The notes under the pieces are model-generated. The model searched no databases and was not told where the DNA came from. It saw only the letters and a program-made list of their open reading frames with translations. A stretch of DNA of 64,000 bases from positions 29,994,024 through 30,058,023 of the forward strand of contig NC_090250.1 in the NCBI RefSeq assembly GCF_037325665.1, given 5' to 3'. A program made the translations under genes and the position numbers. This stretch comes from Littorina saxatilis (lineage: Eukaryota > Mollusca > Gastropoda > Littorinimorpha > Littorinidae). This document shows positions 24,409 through 47,107 of the stretch, piece by piece. Each line of letters begins with the position of its first letter. Position 1 is the stretch's first letter.

Positions 24409-24602
24409 GCTGTCATAGTTATCTCCCTTTGACCGAAACCGGTATCAGTTGTACCATCCCGTAATCAGCACACCAACACCGGAAAACGTATTCTAGACTT
24501 TTTCTTATGCGTATTTTGTGCGTGTGTCGCGTATTTGCGTACTGATAATAATTTGGCGTACAAAATACGCCCAAATCGTACTGGTAAACAGGTCTGAATA
24601 GA

Positions 24603-27600
24603 CCTCTTCATAACACTGCAAGGAATTACTCTGGAAAAGGGATAGAAATAAGACTTCCATTTGCACAGGGAAAGTTTTGATTTGTGTTCTTCCATTACCA
24701 TATTTCTCCCCCTAAGCTCTGAAATATTATCTGTGCAGATTTGAAAAACAGAATCAGCATGCACATTCTTTTTGCATGTCTCTCACATTATCACACACAC
24801 AGACATACAAACACTAAGCTTTGAGTGTTAAAGTAGACAATAGCTGACACAATTCAACATATTTCAAACTTGTTCAGCTCAGCCTACAAGCATCACCACC
24901 CCCCTCCCCACACACACAAATACAAGTGATCTAACAGACTACTAATAACAACAATAGTCTTCATTTTCTAACCCACAGAAAAAATTCATGACACAAAAAG
25001 CACAATTATCACTCAAATTTGTGTAAACGTTAAAATTTCCAAAATTTCTCAAAAACAGTAGAAATAAACATGCAACTTTGTAAAATATAAATCATTTATA
25101 AAGTTTTCACAAATCAAACATCAAAGTAAAAAAGAAATCCGCGAAAAGAATATACATTTTGCACAGTTCATTTGATCAGCAATGTAAGTTGTAACTTGTA
25201 AGGCAAGAACAGAATCAAAACTTTCTGAAAATTGTGACCCAACATGCTTCTTACAACTGAGTCATGCCACACACCATCTGCACGAGTCAACAACATCTAA
25301 AAGCAAAAGATGATTAAACAGACATTTTCATTCACTCACTGTTACACATTTGTGAATGTATGTGTGATTAGTTGAAATAATGAGAACAAACATGACCTCT
25401 GCACTCCAAAAAAATTGTTGTGTGACCTTTCAGTTTTACACAGCCAAATAGACTGTCAGAACGCATTTCAATCTTCACACATTTAATGACAATGCCTATC
25501 CATTGCTTTATCTTGGCCAAGCTAAGTGCCTAGACACACCAGTCATCCAGCTCCCTTACCACCCATGTGGATTGAAGAAACAAATGTGCGAGAAAATAAA
25601 AATATTCAGATTTGATTCATTGGAAGACAACCTCAAAATAGCAAAGAACTTTGAACAATGTAAAAATCAGCAGTTAAATCATGTTTGTACAACTTACCAG
25701 ATCTCATAAAAACAACACAAACACACATATAGTCTCTCTCCCTCTGACAAAACACTTCCTGTAGTGATACATAACAATGCACAAATTCACATTTTGACAA
25801 ATGAAAATGATCAATAATTCATATAAGTATATCTTTTTCAAACAAAAGGAGGATTCCAGATGTGATGATTTAGCTTTCTCTACATGTTCTTCTTTTTAAA
25901 ATTGTGTAGCAAAGAAAAAGACACTCCGAAATTTCAGACTTCAAAGTTAACACTCGCACAAATTGTAAAATTGTCTTTTAATCACAGCACAAAATCTACA
26001 ATAATGATTCTCAGTTAAAAAAAAAAAATGTCTCGCTTCTCTCAGAAACATATTCATGTTAGCTAGCCTGCTTCAGTTATATACACTTTGAAAAAAAAAA
26101 GATCACCAGCTCCTAATCTACACTAAAACCGAAGTATCCCAATAACACAGCCAGATAAATGCACTTGAAACAAGAAATAACATTTCACTTTCAGCAGGCA
26201 ATCTCTTAACAAAGCAACAACCAAATCGCTACACTCCATCCAGATCACTTGCCTTCATTACACTTCTTTGCAACAGACATCACTAACAAACAACACAACA
26301 TTCATTCTTGAAAGATAGACACACAATCAGTAAAATATAAGCAGTAAGTAAAAATGCAAAGGTTAAAATGCAAGCCACAAAAGAATGCTGCCTGAACATA
26401 AACTTCAGCAAACCAACTGTTGATCCTACCATGGTTTGATAGAGGAGGGGAAGTAACTGAGTTTAGAGGGACAACAGCTAATGCCTTGGAAGTTAAAAAA
26501 AAAAATCTTTTCTCTATCCACCATAATGATAAGCTCATCACACAGAAGACATCACACTATGCTTGTTGGTAACAAAATGCATGCCTGTTATTTTGCTACA
26601 CAGAAACAAAATTCTTCATTCCTTTCATTTCCTCTTGTCTACTCCAAACCAGCCAAGAAAGTTAAGAGTCGCTAACAGAAAATACAGCTGGTCGGACTAC
26701 AGTGAACCTAGATATTTAATTAAGGAGGCCTTATTGATCTATAAGGACATTCAAACCGTAAAAAGCTCAATGTATCAACTTGGCTCCACTGAAGGCTGTT
26801 GTTAAAAGAAAGAGCTAAAACTTACAACTTAATGACTGTCAACAGCGAAGATCACAAGACACATCAGTAAAATCACAAATGCATACAATTTATGTTTTAA
26901 GTGTTCAGTAGTTCACCAGTGAAGAGAGCAGAGAAAGCAGAAACACACATTCAGTGAACATCTGAGCCATCTCAAATACTCTTGTAGTAAGTAAGACTAA
27001 GAACAATTTCTCTTGTCAGGCCATAGAAACAAGTAGTTCTGTATTCTTCCTTATCTTTTAGAAGCATACCATTAATCATTATGAAATTAGTAGACAATAC
27101 TTCATGATTGTAAATTTGCTTCCAGCTAGACTCTGTTAGAAGATCTGAAACAAAAGAAGCTCCAGCACACCATCTTTTCTGAGTGTGCTCATTTTTCTGT
27201 CTGACTGTATGCTGTTCTCATGATCGTCTATGACATCACTTCCCTTTCTTACACTTTTCTGTGTGAACAAATACAATAAATCGCCATCCTAAAGTGTAGG
27301 TACTTAACCCTCTCCTGGATCACAAACTAAGAAGGCCGCAAGTATACATTAAATCTTTTATCATGCACACTCTTGGACTGCTTTCGGTTTCACCAAGAAC
27401 AGCAGGAAGAACATAACTCTCCTCTGGTGCCCTTCTTGATTAACCAAAATAACAAGCAAAACATTGTGCAACAATCAGAGTAAAGACAGGAGGAAAGACA
27501 GAGAGAAATGAAAGGTAAGAAAACAGGTATCAAAATGTGCAATCATGGTAAATCAAGCCAAAATGAGAAAAACAGACAAGAAAACAAAATATATGAATGA

Positions 27601-28107
27601 TATCCAACACAAGAGGGTACAACTCTTTTGAGTTTTTGGCAGGCTTGATAACAGCAAAAGCAAGCTATTCCGCAGAACACAGCCACACAAATAATTAGGC
27701 CTTTTTTTTTTTATTCATAATTGTTCTGAGAAATTCTTCAGATCTGTGAAATAATTTTGCTGCAGCAGGAAAACTTCTGTGGGTATTGTGCATCAAGAGC
27801 ATCCATGATTTACCTCCTTGTCACCAAACGACGCCAAGAATCTGTAATCAAACATGTTACCCCGCTGGGAGCAAACACATCGAACGCCTCCAGTGGCGAG
27901 GAACATGGTGTAACACCGCACTAGTTCAGCTTCCCAAGTTTTGAAGACTACATATAGGAGATAACGCGTTTGACCTCCCATAGTCTACCAAGGGCTACCA
28001 GGTTTGTTACAGAGTGAGATAAAATCTTACATCTCAAGTACAGGCAACAAGAGGCAGCGCGCAGCAGTTCACTAATAATCCACTCTCACTTCACCCCTAA
28101 AAGGTCA
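24603..28107. other. Probable 3' UTR / 3' flank of the Smad gene
   Basis: AT-rich, with no recognisable coding sequence. Reading leftwards from the Smad stop codon at 28108, a minus-strand AATAAA-type signal occurs around 27706-27715 (TTTATT on the plus strand). I cannot tell which signal is used. Confidence 0.4.
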
Positions 28108-39601
<11,494 letters not shown>

Positions 39602-39656
39602 GAATGCGATTCCCACCAACATCGAACGCAGAAGAAGAAGAAGAAGAATGCGATTC
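39602..39656 (+). mobile_element. Ultra-short SINE insertion (33 bp) with GAA tail
   Basis: Only 33 bp (39613-39645) of inserted sequence, ending ATCGAACGCAGAAGAAGAAG and further GAA units, matching the extreme 3' end of SINE B. The 11-bp TSD GAATGCGATTC is at 39602-39612 and 39646-39656. Confidence 0.75.
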
Positions 39657-39679
39657 AACCATGATCAGTATTTTTTTAC

Positions 39680-39764
39680 TCTTTTTCAAATCTTTCTTTC
39701 TTTATTTGGTGTTTAACGTCGTTTTCAACCACGAAGGTTATATCGCGACGAGTCTTTTTCAAAT
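39680..39764 (-). mobile_element. Severely truncated SINE-like element C
   Basis: A 61-bp minus-strand 3' end (39692-39752) with the CTTT tail, identical in type to 1290-1639 and 23996-24396. The 12-bp TSD TCTTTTTCAAAT is at 39680-39691 and 39753-39764. Confidence 0.8.
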
Positions 39765-40313
39765 AAAATAAGTCACCATTCCATTTCCGGTTTCCACATA
39801 TTTTCAAATGTTTCTGTGTTCATCTCCGCTGTAGGACTAGGAGGTGTCCATAGATCTTCCTTTATGTCTGTCAGTGTCACCAATTATATCCTTCATTTCT
39901 TTAAAATCCAACCGATCAGAGCTATGATATAATCTGATCTCCAAAATCAACAAAATGCCTCTCATGCTAAATTTCTTTTGATTTAAAATTATTAAAAAAA
40001 CAAGAAGTCAGTACAAACTACAAAGGGGATCCAAATATCTAATATAAATGACACGTTTCTCTTGTTTAAACAGGGCTTAAACAATAAAAGACCAAAACTA
40101 TCTACTGCGTCAATATTCTGGTCCACTAAAAGATTTTGCTTGAAAAATGGCTTCAGAGGGAATATAGGGGTGGTTCGCTGGTTGGCGGGGGGAGGTCTGA
40201 TAGCAATTAGCATGCATGCATGATGCTATCCCTTGACATCTTGATGACATTTGACAAGTGTTTACACATGAAACTGAACATCTGAATTCTGATGAAATAT
40301 TGAAAAAGAAACA

Positions 40314-40414
40314 CTTTAGTGGTCTGCCCCTGCGCTAAGAAAAGGTATTTTTGGAGGTACCCTGCATTTGTTCCAGTTACCAATGTAGGATGACTTGAAT
40401 CATGAGAGAAACAT
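40314..40414 (+). repeat. 101-bp dispersed repeat, copy 1
   Basis: Runs from CTTTAGTGGTCTGCCCCTGC to CATGAGAGAAACAT. Matches 49629-49729 with only two differences. The flanks do not match. Family unknown. Confidence 0.8.
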
Positions 40415-40899
40415 GTGGTTGTGAGTATATATATATATGTTATCCCCAAATTCGGTTGAAATCCAACTAAAGAAATCAAGAAACACCAGCAGTCATTGTA
40501 AGTACCGGTAGATAGAAGTTATTAGAATTTAGAACTTTCTGTTAAAGTTAAAAATGTTGATCAGTAGCTTACATAAGCTATCGGGTCTAACTACGAGTTG
40601 GCTAACTATAAGGCATCCATTCCGGAACGCGCGGCACATCTGTAATAGTAGACGCGCGGCGCGCTGAGGATCTATTTGATCACTGAAGTGTGTTGCTATC
40701 ACTATCACTAATCAGTCATATTTTGAGGCATATTGCAAGTAGCCTACTTCCATTACATGCCAGAATTAAGGAGTTATATTATTTGAAGCACAACAAGGTG
40801 TGACAATTTATGAAATTGTCAGGTAATAATCATAGCAGAGTGAGAGAGTCTGTCATTGTCAGACATTGTTGCCAATGTCGTCTTTGTAATAAAATCTGA

Positions 40900-40993
40900 T
40901 TGAAACAATTAAGTTTGTGGGTGTAGTGTGCTAACTGAAACTCATGTGCAGCGCAAAGAGCATAATTGCAAAGTTATGATGTTGCGCTATATA
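40900..40993 (+). repeat. SINE-like tail interrupted by the DIRS element
   Basis: Ends GTTGCGCTATATAAAT at the left boundary of the DIRS element. Its continuation after the element (47124-47160) is GCTCATTTATTATTATT and more ATT repeats, which looks like the 3' tail of a tRNA-type SINE. Removing the element would leave a continuous tail. Confidence 0.5.
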
Positions 40994-41034
40994 AATCGAA
41001 AATTTTATTGTAAATTTTCATTTAATAAATATAC

Positions 41035-41227
41035 CTACCCGAATCACATGTAGCAGTTGACTCAGTCTAAAGTGCTAGGTCTGAAAAGGCTACCCGTCTA
41101 AGGGGAGCAACCCCAACTAAAAAAGTGTAAACGTAGCTATGGTAATGACGACGCACCCAGGGAGTTACCTCCCCTCCTGCGTACTACGTCACTACTGCTA
41201 CTGACCACGTGACCCCTATCATTCGAC
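41035..41227. repeat. DIRS left inverted terminal repeat
   Basis: Inverse of 46914-47107, nearly identical over about 190 bp. Contains ATCACATGTAGCAGTTGACT and ends near CATTCGAC. Confidence 0.9.
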
Positions 41228-41280
41228 TCGAAGAATAAAATCTCCAAATCATAAGCGGGGTAGGTGGGAGGGACTACGAT

Positions 41281-41372
41281 ATGTGATTCGGGTAGGTATA
41301 TTTATTAAATGAAAATTTACAATAAAATTTTCGATTAAATTACATATTCCTACTCCGAATCACATGTAGCAG
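41281..41372. repeat. DIRS internal complementary region
   Basis: The left half is the inverse of the outer left end (40997-41056 region) and the right half the inverse of the outer right end. They meet at about 41331-41334, so the region reads as the junction of the two element ends. This is the diagnostic DIRS arrangement, thought to template circle formation. Confidence 0.88.
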
Positions 41373-41417
41373 ATTGAAACAACAAGGCGGTGGGAAAGAA
41401 AAAATTCAAACTCACTC

Positions 41418-42482
41418 TCAAATCCTTGTCAAGAGCTGACCTCCTGCCACCATGGCAGGCAAAGCTCTAGATCCATCCTGGCGAAGAGCCGAGATGTCAC
41501 GCAGGTAAAAATTCATGAAGACATCCTCGGAACGCCAGTATGCGGTGTGGAGCACCTCCTCCAGTCTTCTTGATCGTAACACGGCCAAGGAGGAGGCCCA
41601 AGCTCGCGTCTCGTGAGCCCGAGCTGATTCCAGAGGAAGGACAGGCTGTGTCCCCCCTTCATTGCGGCGGCTCCACTCGTAAGCATGCTTAATGAGCGCC
41701 GACACCCACCGGGCCAGAGTCGTCTTAGTAATATCCTTATGTCTCTCCGTATTGAGAGAAATAAACAAAAGCTTTTGAGCTGCGGATCTAAGAGACTGAG
41801 CACGGGCAAGGTAGATGCGAAGGGCTCTAACAGGGCAATTTACTAAGTCTGGATCATTCGGAGCCAGAATAGTGGACAAAGGCCTGACATGAACCAAAGG
41901 AGAAGCTCGCTCGGGAGCCTGGTTTTTCGCAAGAAACTCAGGTCGAAACCGCAAAGTAACGGACCCATCTGATTCAAAGGAAATGTCGTCCGAATTACCG
42001 GAAAGAGCGTGGATCTCACTGCCCCTTCGTGCCGATGCTAGCAGCAAGAGGAAAAGGGACTTGCGTGTAAGATTCGCAAAACTGGCATCTCTGAGAGGTT
42101 CAAAATCCGCTGAACGCAGAAACTCCATGACCAATAAGAGATCCCACTTAGGAACGGGCGTACGAGACTTGACGTCGGCAAGGGAAGCGCCCTTGATGAC
42201 TCCAGCGATCACGCCACTAACATCTATAGAGCGACCTATCTGGCGTAGGGTCGCCGAGATGGCCGATCTTCTTACTTTCAACGAGGCAGCAGAAGCTCCC
42301 TGAGAGGACATGAAAGCAAGATGGTTCGCCACATGCATCGTGCGGGGCGCCGTAGCATCCAGCCGATGCTCGTGACACCAGGTAACCCAGGCCCTCCAAT
42401 GTGACTCATAAACGGACGAGGTAGATGCTCTGTGCGAGCGTCCTACCAGGTCCATGGTCAGATCTGATGCCCCTTTGCGCCT
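41418..42482 (-). CDS. DIRS tyrosine recombinase region
   Basis: The segment containing SVYESHWRAWVTWC..., ...RTPVPKWDLLLVMEFLRS and the RRGSEIHAL (box I-type Arg) region, followed by a HETRAWASSLA-type segment, fits the phage-integrase-like recombinase of DIRS elements. The same frame remains open further upstream across the reverse transcriptase, the overlapping-frame arrangement known for the family. Would catalyse insertion of the circular intermediate. Confidence 0.85.
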   Translation of the reverse strand, partial: RRKGASDLTMDLVGRSHRASTSSVYESHWRAWVTWCHEHRLDATAPRTMHVANHLAFMSSQGASAASLKVRRSAISATLRQIGRSIDVSGVIAGVIKGASLADVKSRTPVPKWDLLLVMEFLRSADFEPLRDASFANLTRKSLFLLLLASARRGSEIHALSGNSDDISFESDGSVTLRFRPEFLAKNQAPERASPLVHVRPLSTILAPNDPDLVNCPVRALRIYLARAQSLRSAAQKLLFISLNTERHKDITKTTLARWVSALIKHAYEWSRRNEGGTQPVLPLESARAHETRAWASSLAVLRSRRLEEVLHTAYWRSEDVFMNFYLRDISALRQDGSRALPAMVAGGQLLTRI

Positions 42483-44374
42483 CAGAGAAGACCGCACAAC
42501 CTCCACGCGTGAAGATTCAGCATCTGAGGCTCTGCGTGGAGGCTGCCGGTGTGAGGCTGTACCAGTTCTCCTCGCGTGAGAGCGAGAGGAATGGGAGGGC
42601 CCTGGGCGAGTCTCAGCAGGTCCGGGAACCACGGCTGAGACGGCCAAAGAGGAGCGATCAGCAGGAGGGACGGGCCCTCCTGCTCCGCCTTCCTGAGAAC
42701 TCGTGTGAGTAACTGGAATGGCGGGAACGCGTAAGCCTCCAGGCCTGACCAGGAAATGTCCATCGCGTTCGTCTCCCACGCCTCGGGATCCGGGAATGGT
42801 GAGACGAACACTGGTAGTCTCTTCGAGAACCTGGTGGCAAAAAGGTCCACCTGAGGTTTCTGCACAAGAGACCAGAGACGATCCAGCGCTCCGTGAGTGA
42901 TGGTCCACTCTGTTTGAAGCACTCTGTCGGAGCGGCTGAGCGCGTCCGCCAGAGTGTTCAAGCTTCCGGGAAGGTACCTGGCCGAAAGCCTGATTTGATG
43001 CTCTGAACACCAAATCAGGATCTCGCAGGCCCTGACCGAAAGAGACGGAGACCGCGACCCTCCCTGCTTGTTGATGTAAGCTGCCACTGTCGTGTTGTCT
43101 GTAAACAGACGAACATGCTTGGCCTGAAGGGAGGGCCGGAACTTGTCCAGAGCTAGAGCCACGGCTTCTAGCTCCAGCAAGTTGATGTGCTGCATCCTCT
43201 GATCTGCCGACCACAGACCTGACGCAGTCAGCTGGTCTGTGTGAGCCCCCCACCCCATCAAGGACGCGTCCGTGAACAGGTCCAAATCTGGGGCAGGAAG
43301 GGCTATCGGCACGCCCCTGCACACCCACTCCGTGTCCAGCCACGGAAGGGTAGCGGATTGGAACCATCCCTGGAGGGGGATGAGGGCATTCCAATCCACC
43401 GTGGGAGAGTCCACGAACGGCTTCAGCGCCAGCTGAAATGGACGTTTGTGGACCCTCCCCAAGGGGACCAGGAGAGACATGGACTCCATCTGCCCTAAGA
43501 TGGAGGCCAAAGTCCGCAGGGAGGCCCTCGGGAGAGGCAAAGTGGAGCGTATGCACGCCTGGAGCTTGTCCACCCTCTTCTGAGAGGGCTGAACAGTCCA
43601 AGCCACCGTGTCGAAAGACATTCCCAAGTAGGTGAACGTCTGACACGGTGTCAGCTCCGACTTTGATCGGTTGATCGAGAAGCCAAACAAGTTGGCCTCC
43701 CGAAGAACCGATTGGGTATCCTGCTCGCACCCCGCCTGACTCTGACTCAGGATGAGCCAATCGTCCAGGTAGGCACGTAGCCGGACACCCCGCGACCTCA
43801 CCAGCGCGCAGACCTGTCTCACGACCATGGTGAAGACCCAAGGGGCGAGAGACAGGCCAAAAGGAAGGGCGCGAAACTGGTAAACCTGACTTGCCCACCG
43901 GAAACGAAGCCATTTCCGGTCGGCTGGATGCATAAGAATATGGAAGTATGCATCCGTCAGGTCGATGGAAGTCGCCCAATCTCCCGGGCGGAGAGAGTCC
44001 CTGACCGACGCTGGCGTCTCCATCTTGAACCTTATCTCCCTCAAAAAGGTATTGAGGAACGACAGGTCCAAGACAGGACGCCATGCCCCTGAGGCTTTGG
44101 GGACGGCGAAAAGCCGTCCGTAAAACCCAGGGGAACTGTGGTCGAGGACTTTCTCCACTGCGCCCTTCTGCACCAGGGAGTCTATTTCCGACCGAAGGAC
44201 GGAAATGGCTTCCTGCGAGGAGGGAGGCCTGAACGCCGGCGGACGCCTGACCAGAGGTGCCTTGCCATCTTTCCAGAGAAGACGGAAGCCCGACCTCACG
44301 ACCCCCACGATCCATTGACTCTGTACAGACACGAGCCAGTGGGAAAGTGCCCGGGAAGGGCCCCCCGCCATCAC
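42482..44374 (-). CDS. DIRS reverse transcriptase / RNase H
   Basis: A frame of 630 residues. RT motifs include FFAVPK-type text (LFAVPKASGAWRPVLDLS), SIDLTDAYFHI and the YLDD active-site box (RAYLDDWLIL). The RNase H part begins LFTDASLMGWG with a later ELEAVALAL and FTDNTTVAAYIN. The C-terminal segment resembles other DIRS pol proteins. Confidence 0.92.
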   Translation of the reverse strand: MMAGGPSRALSHWLVSVQSQWIVGVVRSGFRLLWKDGKAPLVRRPPAFRPPSSQEAISVLRSEIDSLVQKGAVEKVLDHSSPGFYGRLFAVPKASGAWRPVLDLSFLNTFLREIRFKMETPASVRDSLRPGDWATSIDLTDAYFHILMHPADRKWLRFRWASQVYQFRALPFGLSLAPWVFTMVVRQVCALVRSRGVRLRAYLDDWLILSQSQAGCEQDTQSVLREANLFGFSINRSKSELTPCQTFTYLGMSFDTVAWTVQPSQKRVDKLQACIRSTLPLPRASLRTLASILGQMESMSLLVPLGRVHKRPFQLALKPFVDSPTVDWNALIPLQGWFQSATLPWLDTEWVCRGVPIALPAPDLDLFTDASLMGWGAHTDQLTASGLWSADQRMQHINLLELEAVALALDKFRPSLQAKHVRLFTDNTTVAAYINKQGGSRSPSLSVRACEILIWCSEHQIRLSARYLPGSLNTLADALSRSDRVLQTEWTITHGALDRLWSLVQKPQVDLFATRFSKRLPVFVSPFPDPEAWETNAMDISWSGLEAYAFPPFQLLTRVLRKAEQEGPSLLLIAPLWPSQPWFPDLLRLAQGPPIPLALTRGELVQPHTGSLHAEPQMLNLHAWRLCGLL

Positions 44375-44413
44375 CAGAGTGGAGGGCGGGGTGGGGGGGA
44401 GATCGGGAGCACT

Positions 44414-46687
44414 TCATTGGGGGTGAGGCTTGCTTCCAGAGCCGCCTCTCCCCCTGCCGGAAGACGGTCGTCTTCTCGAGCCCCGAGAAGAGGAACGTCC
44501 CCGACCCTTGTCTGCCGGTTTGGGAGGGCCAGCAACCTTAGCCTGCTTCGGCTGAGAAGGCTGAGGCTGCTTGGACTGCTTGAGGCTGTGCAGGGAAAAG
44601 TCAGAGAACTGCTGGTCCCTGTTAGCCTGAATTTCCTGTCTTCGGGCATCAAAAACGAGATGCCCAAAGAGGGAACCCTCCAAGACCGGTGAGGCACGCA
44701 AAGTGTCCTTGGTCGCCTGATCCGAAAACTGAGAGTGTGACAGGAAGAGATCCCGACGACACATAACAGAGTGCGCATAGTGCACAGCGGAAAGTCTCAT
44801 CTGTTCTTCATTGACCCTCGCAAGAGCGGCCAACAAAGTGGAGACGTCATCCGCATCCTGATCCTCGCTGAGAGAGAACGGATTCAGCGAATCAGTGAGG
44901 GCACGAGAGAGGGCCCGAATGAGCGTCTCAGCAATGGAGGCAAGCTCCAGCTGCTGACGCCCTGCCTCTTCAGAAGCAATCAGCGTGTTCTCAGAAAGGA
45001 GCACGCCGTCATCCTTCTTGATAGGCTTGGCCAACAAGGCCAGCATCTCCGGAGGAACTGTCAAAGATGAACGCGGGAGAGCGAAAGCATCCAACAAGTT
45101 CCTAGGAGACTTCTGCAAAACCAACCGCTTGTGAGACGACAGAGCGAATGCAGAAGCCTGAGAAGGCGAAGCCATCCACTGCTGAGCCAGCTCCGGAACT
45201 GAGCCGTGAGGCACGAGCAGCGGAACCGGAAGTGAAGGAATTCCGCTTCCGGAAGGAGATGGCTTGGCCAAAACTTGAGAAAGCTGAAAGGCTATGGATG
45301 GGGACTCCAAAAACCGGAAGTATGAGTCATCCTCCTTCCCAGAGCGAAAATCAGCCATCGCGGACGGTGCCGTCGAAGCGGCAGCCGAAGAGACCGAAGC
45401 CCCTTCCGCGAAATATCTCGAAGTGACCTCAGCAGCGGCCTCAAGAGCCACTTTGAGTCTCTCCGGATAACCAACACGTGCAGCTTCGCTGGCGACGGAT
45501 TGAATATCCGAAACATCCGGCGAAGGACCGAAGTCCACATTGCTGGTAGAAGGGCGGTGAACACCGTAACCGGAAACCGGAAACCCGTCCACTCCAATGC
45601 CATCCGAACTCATGCCCTGAATAGGGAAAGAGTAAGAGGACGGCATGCCCACAGCCGCCGGAACCGGAACCGCAGTCGAAGCAACAACCGAAGACGGAAG
45701 CGCTGACTGCCCCGGCCAGGGCTGAGACACCTGCCCAAAGGGCTGGTGATGCCCCCCCGCGACTGCCACCCGAGAGGAAGCGGAAGCGGAAGAAGCAGCA
45801 GATCCGGTCTGAGCCGGAAAAGTATCAGGCGCGACCGCGAAAGGCGGAAGCGCAGACACTGTGGACGGCGGCCGGAAGGCCGATTGCCCAGAGGGCCACG
45901 TCCGGTCAACCCCGGAAACGACCCCAGCGGGTGCGTACATCGGGGGACCTATGCTTCCGGCGAGTGCCGGAAGCGCAGCAGACGGAACCGGCTGGTCGAC
46001 TCCGGAAACGACCCCAGCGGGTGCGTACGTCGGAGGACCTACACTTCCGGCGAGTGCCGGAAGCGTCGAAGCCTGAACCAAATGCCGCCATTGCTCATCA
46101 ACACGATGGTCTTCCGTGAAGCCAAAGTGAGAACGAACAGGGGTTTGCGGGTCGTGAACCCGCCGAAAAGGGCTGCTTCCCAGCAGGGAGCGTCCAGCGG
46201 CCTCACGAGGACCTACGGACAAGCCCAACTTACTTGCGTCGCCAACCACAGCGGTAGAAGGCACAGAAGCAACCGCCTCGGTCAAGGACAGCGTCACAGC
46301 CGGAAGCGGAAAGGAAGCCATCGACGGGACAACGGAAGTCGAAGGCTGAGAACGCACCATCTCCTCTCTCACCAACGTGCGAAGCTCGGGAACCAGCGAA
46401 GAAAGCAACGATGAAACCAGCGACGTCGAATCTGCAAGAGGCAGAGAAGACGAGCGAGAAACAACGGTACGCGTAGGTTGATTAGACTGCCCCCCAACCG
46501 GCTGGTCATTTGGGGCAGAAATAGGAACCGTCATAACAGCATTGTTAGCCGCGTCAGAAACAACAACCAAAATAGGCTTAGGGACAGAAGTGGAAGACTT
46601 GGGTTTAATTTTCCCCTTCGCATCAGCCTTGCCGCGCTCGCGCTTTTTGTCTCCGTCAGACATGCTGACAACAAAATGGAGACACAA
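44414..46687 (-). CDS. DIRS gag-like protein
   Basis: A frame of 757 residues, Ser/Pro/Ala/Val-rich in its N-terminal half and ending in an Arg/Gly/Ser-rich basic tail, placed ahead of the RT frame as gag is in DIRS elements. Two tandem copies of a roughly 96-bp unit (LPALAGS...YAPAGVVSGVD) lie at about 45900-46075. Assigned by position and composition rather than by a clear domain. Confidence 0.7.
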   Translation of the reverse strand: MCLHFVVSMSDGDKKRERGKADAKGKIKPKSSTSVPKPILVVVSDAANNAVMTVPISAPNDQPVGGQSNQPTRTVVSRSSSLPLADSTSLVSSLLSSLVPELRTLVREEMVRSQPSTSVVPSMASFPLPAVTLSLTEAVASVPSTAVVGDASKLGLSVGPREAAGRSLLGSSPFRRVHDPQTPVRSHFGFTEDHRVDEQWRHLVQASTLPALAGSVGPPTYAPAGVVSGVDQPVPSAALPALAGSIGPPMYAPAGVVSGVDRTWPSGQSAFRPPSTVSALPPFAVAPDTFPAQTGSAASSASASSRVAVAGGHHQPFGQVSQPWPGQSALPSSVVASTAVPVPAAVGMPSSYSFPIQGMSSDGIGVDGFPVSGYGVHRPSTSNVDFGPSPDVSDIQSVASEAARVGYPERLKVALEAAAEVTSRYFAEGASVSSAAASTAPSAMADFRSGKEDDSYFRFLESPSIAFQLSQVLAKPSPSGSGIPSLPVPLLVPHGSVPELAQQWMASPSQASAFALSSHKRLVLQKSPRNLLDAFALPRSSLTVPPEMLALLAKPIKKDDGVLLSENTLIASEEAGRQQLELASIAETLIRALSRALTDSLNPFSLSEDQDADDVSTLLAALARVNEEQMRLSAVHYAHSVMCRRDLFLSHSQFSDQATKDTLRASPVLEGSLFGHLVFDARRQEIQANRDQQFSDFSLHSLKQSKQPQPSQPKQAKVAGPPKPADKGRGRSSSRGSRRRPSSGRGRGGSGSKPHPQ

Positions 46688-46913
46688 AATTCCAAAATGG
46701 CTACCACAAAATACGTGACCAACACGTGGCCGAAAATTTCAAGTAGCAACTGAAAATATACGTTCGATACAAGTAAAGGAACGAGCTCACCAACTACCAG
46801 TGCAGCGGGTGAAGAGACGGGTGTGGGTGCCGGTGGGTGTCTAAGCAAACACCAAACAGCGAACTTCCACTAGAGCCAAAAAATTCACGACCTGCTCCCT
46901 AGAAAGCTGAAGT

Positions 46914-47107
46914 GTCGAATGATAGGGGTCACGTGGTCAGTAGCAGTAGTGACGTAGTACGCAGGAGGGGAGGTAACTCCCTGGGTGCGTCGTCATTACC
47001 ATAGCTACGTTTACACTTTTTTAGTTGGGGTTGCTCCCCTTAGACGGGTAGCCTTTTCAGACCTAGCACTTTAGACTGAGTCAACTGCTACATGTGATTC
47101 GGAGTAG
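46914..47107. repeat. DIRS right inverted terminal repeat
   Basis: Inverse partner of 41035-41227. Begins GTCGAATGATAGGGGTCACG and ends at GATTCGGAGTAGG. Confidence 0.9.

Larger units (their letters stand above)
23282..24596 (-). mobile_element. hAT-like DNA transposon remnant, 6-bp TSD
   Basis: The ends are a 14-bp inverted repeat, CAGACCTGTTTACC, starting with the CAG typical of hAT elements. They are flanked by a perfect 6-bp direct repeat AATAGA (23276-23281 and 24597-24602). The interior holds a minus-strand open frame with a BED-like zinc finger (23488-23913) and a later nested SINE (23996-24396). Most of a full hAT transposase is missing, so the copy is non-autonomous. Confidence 0.75.
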
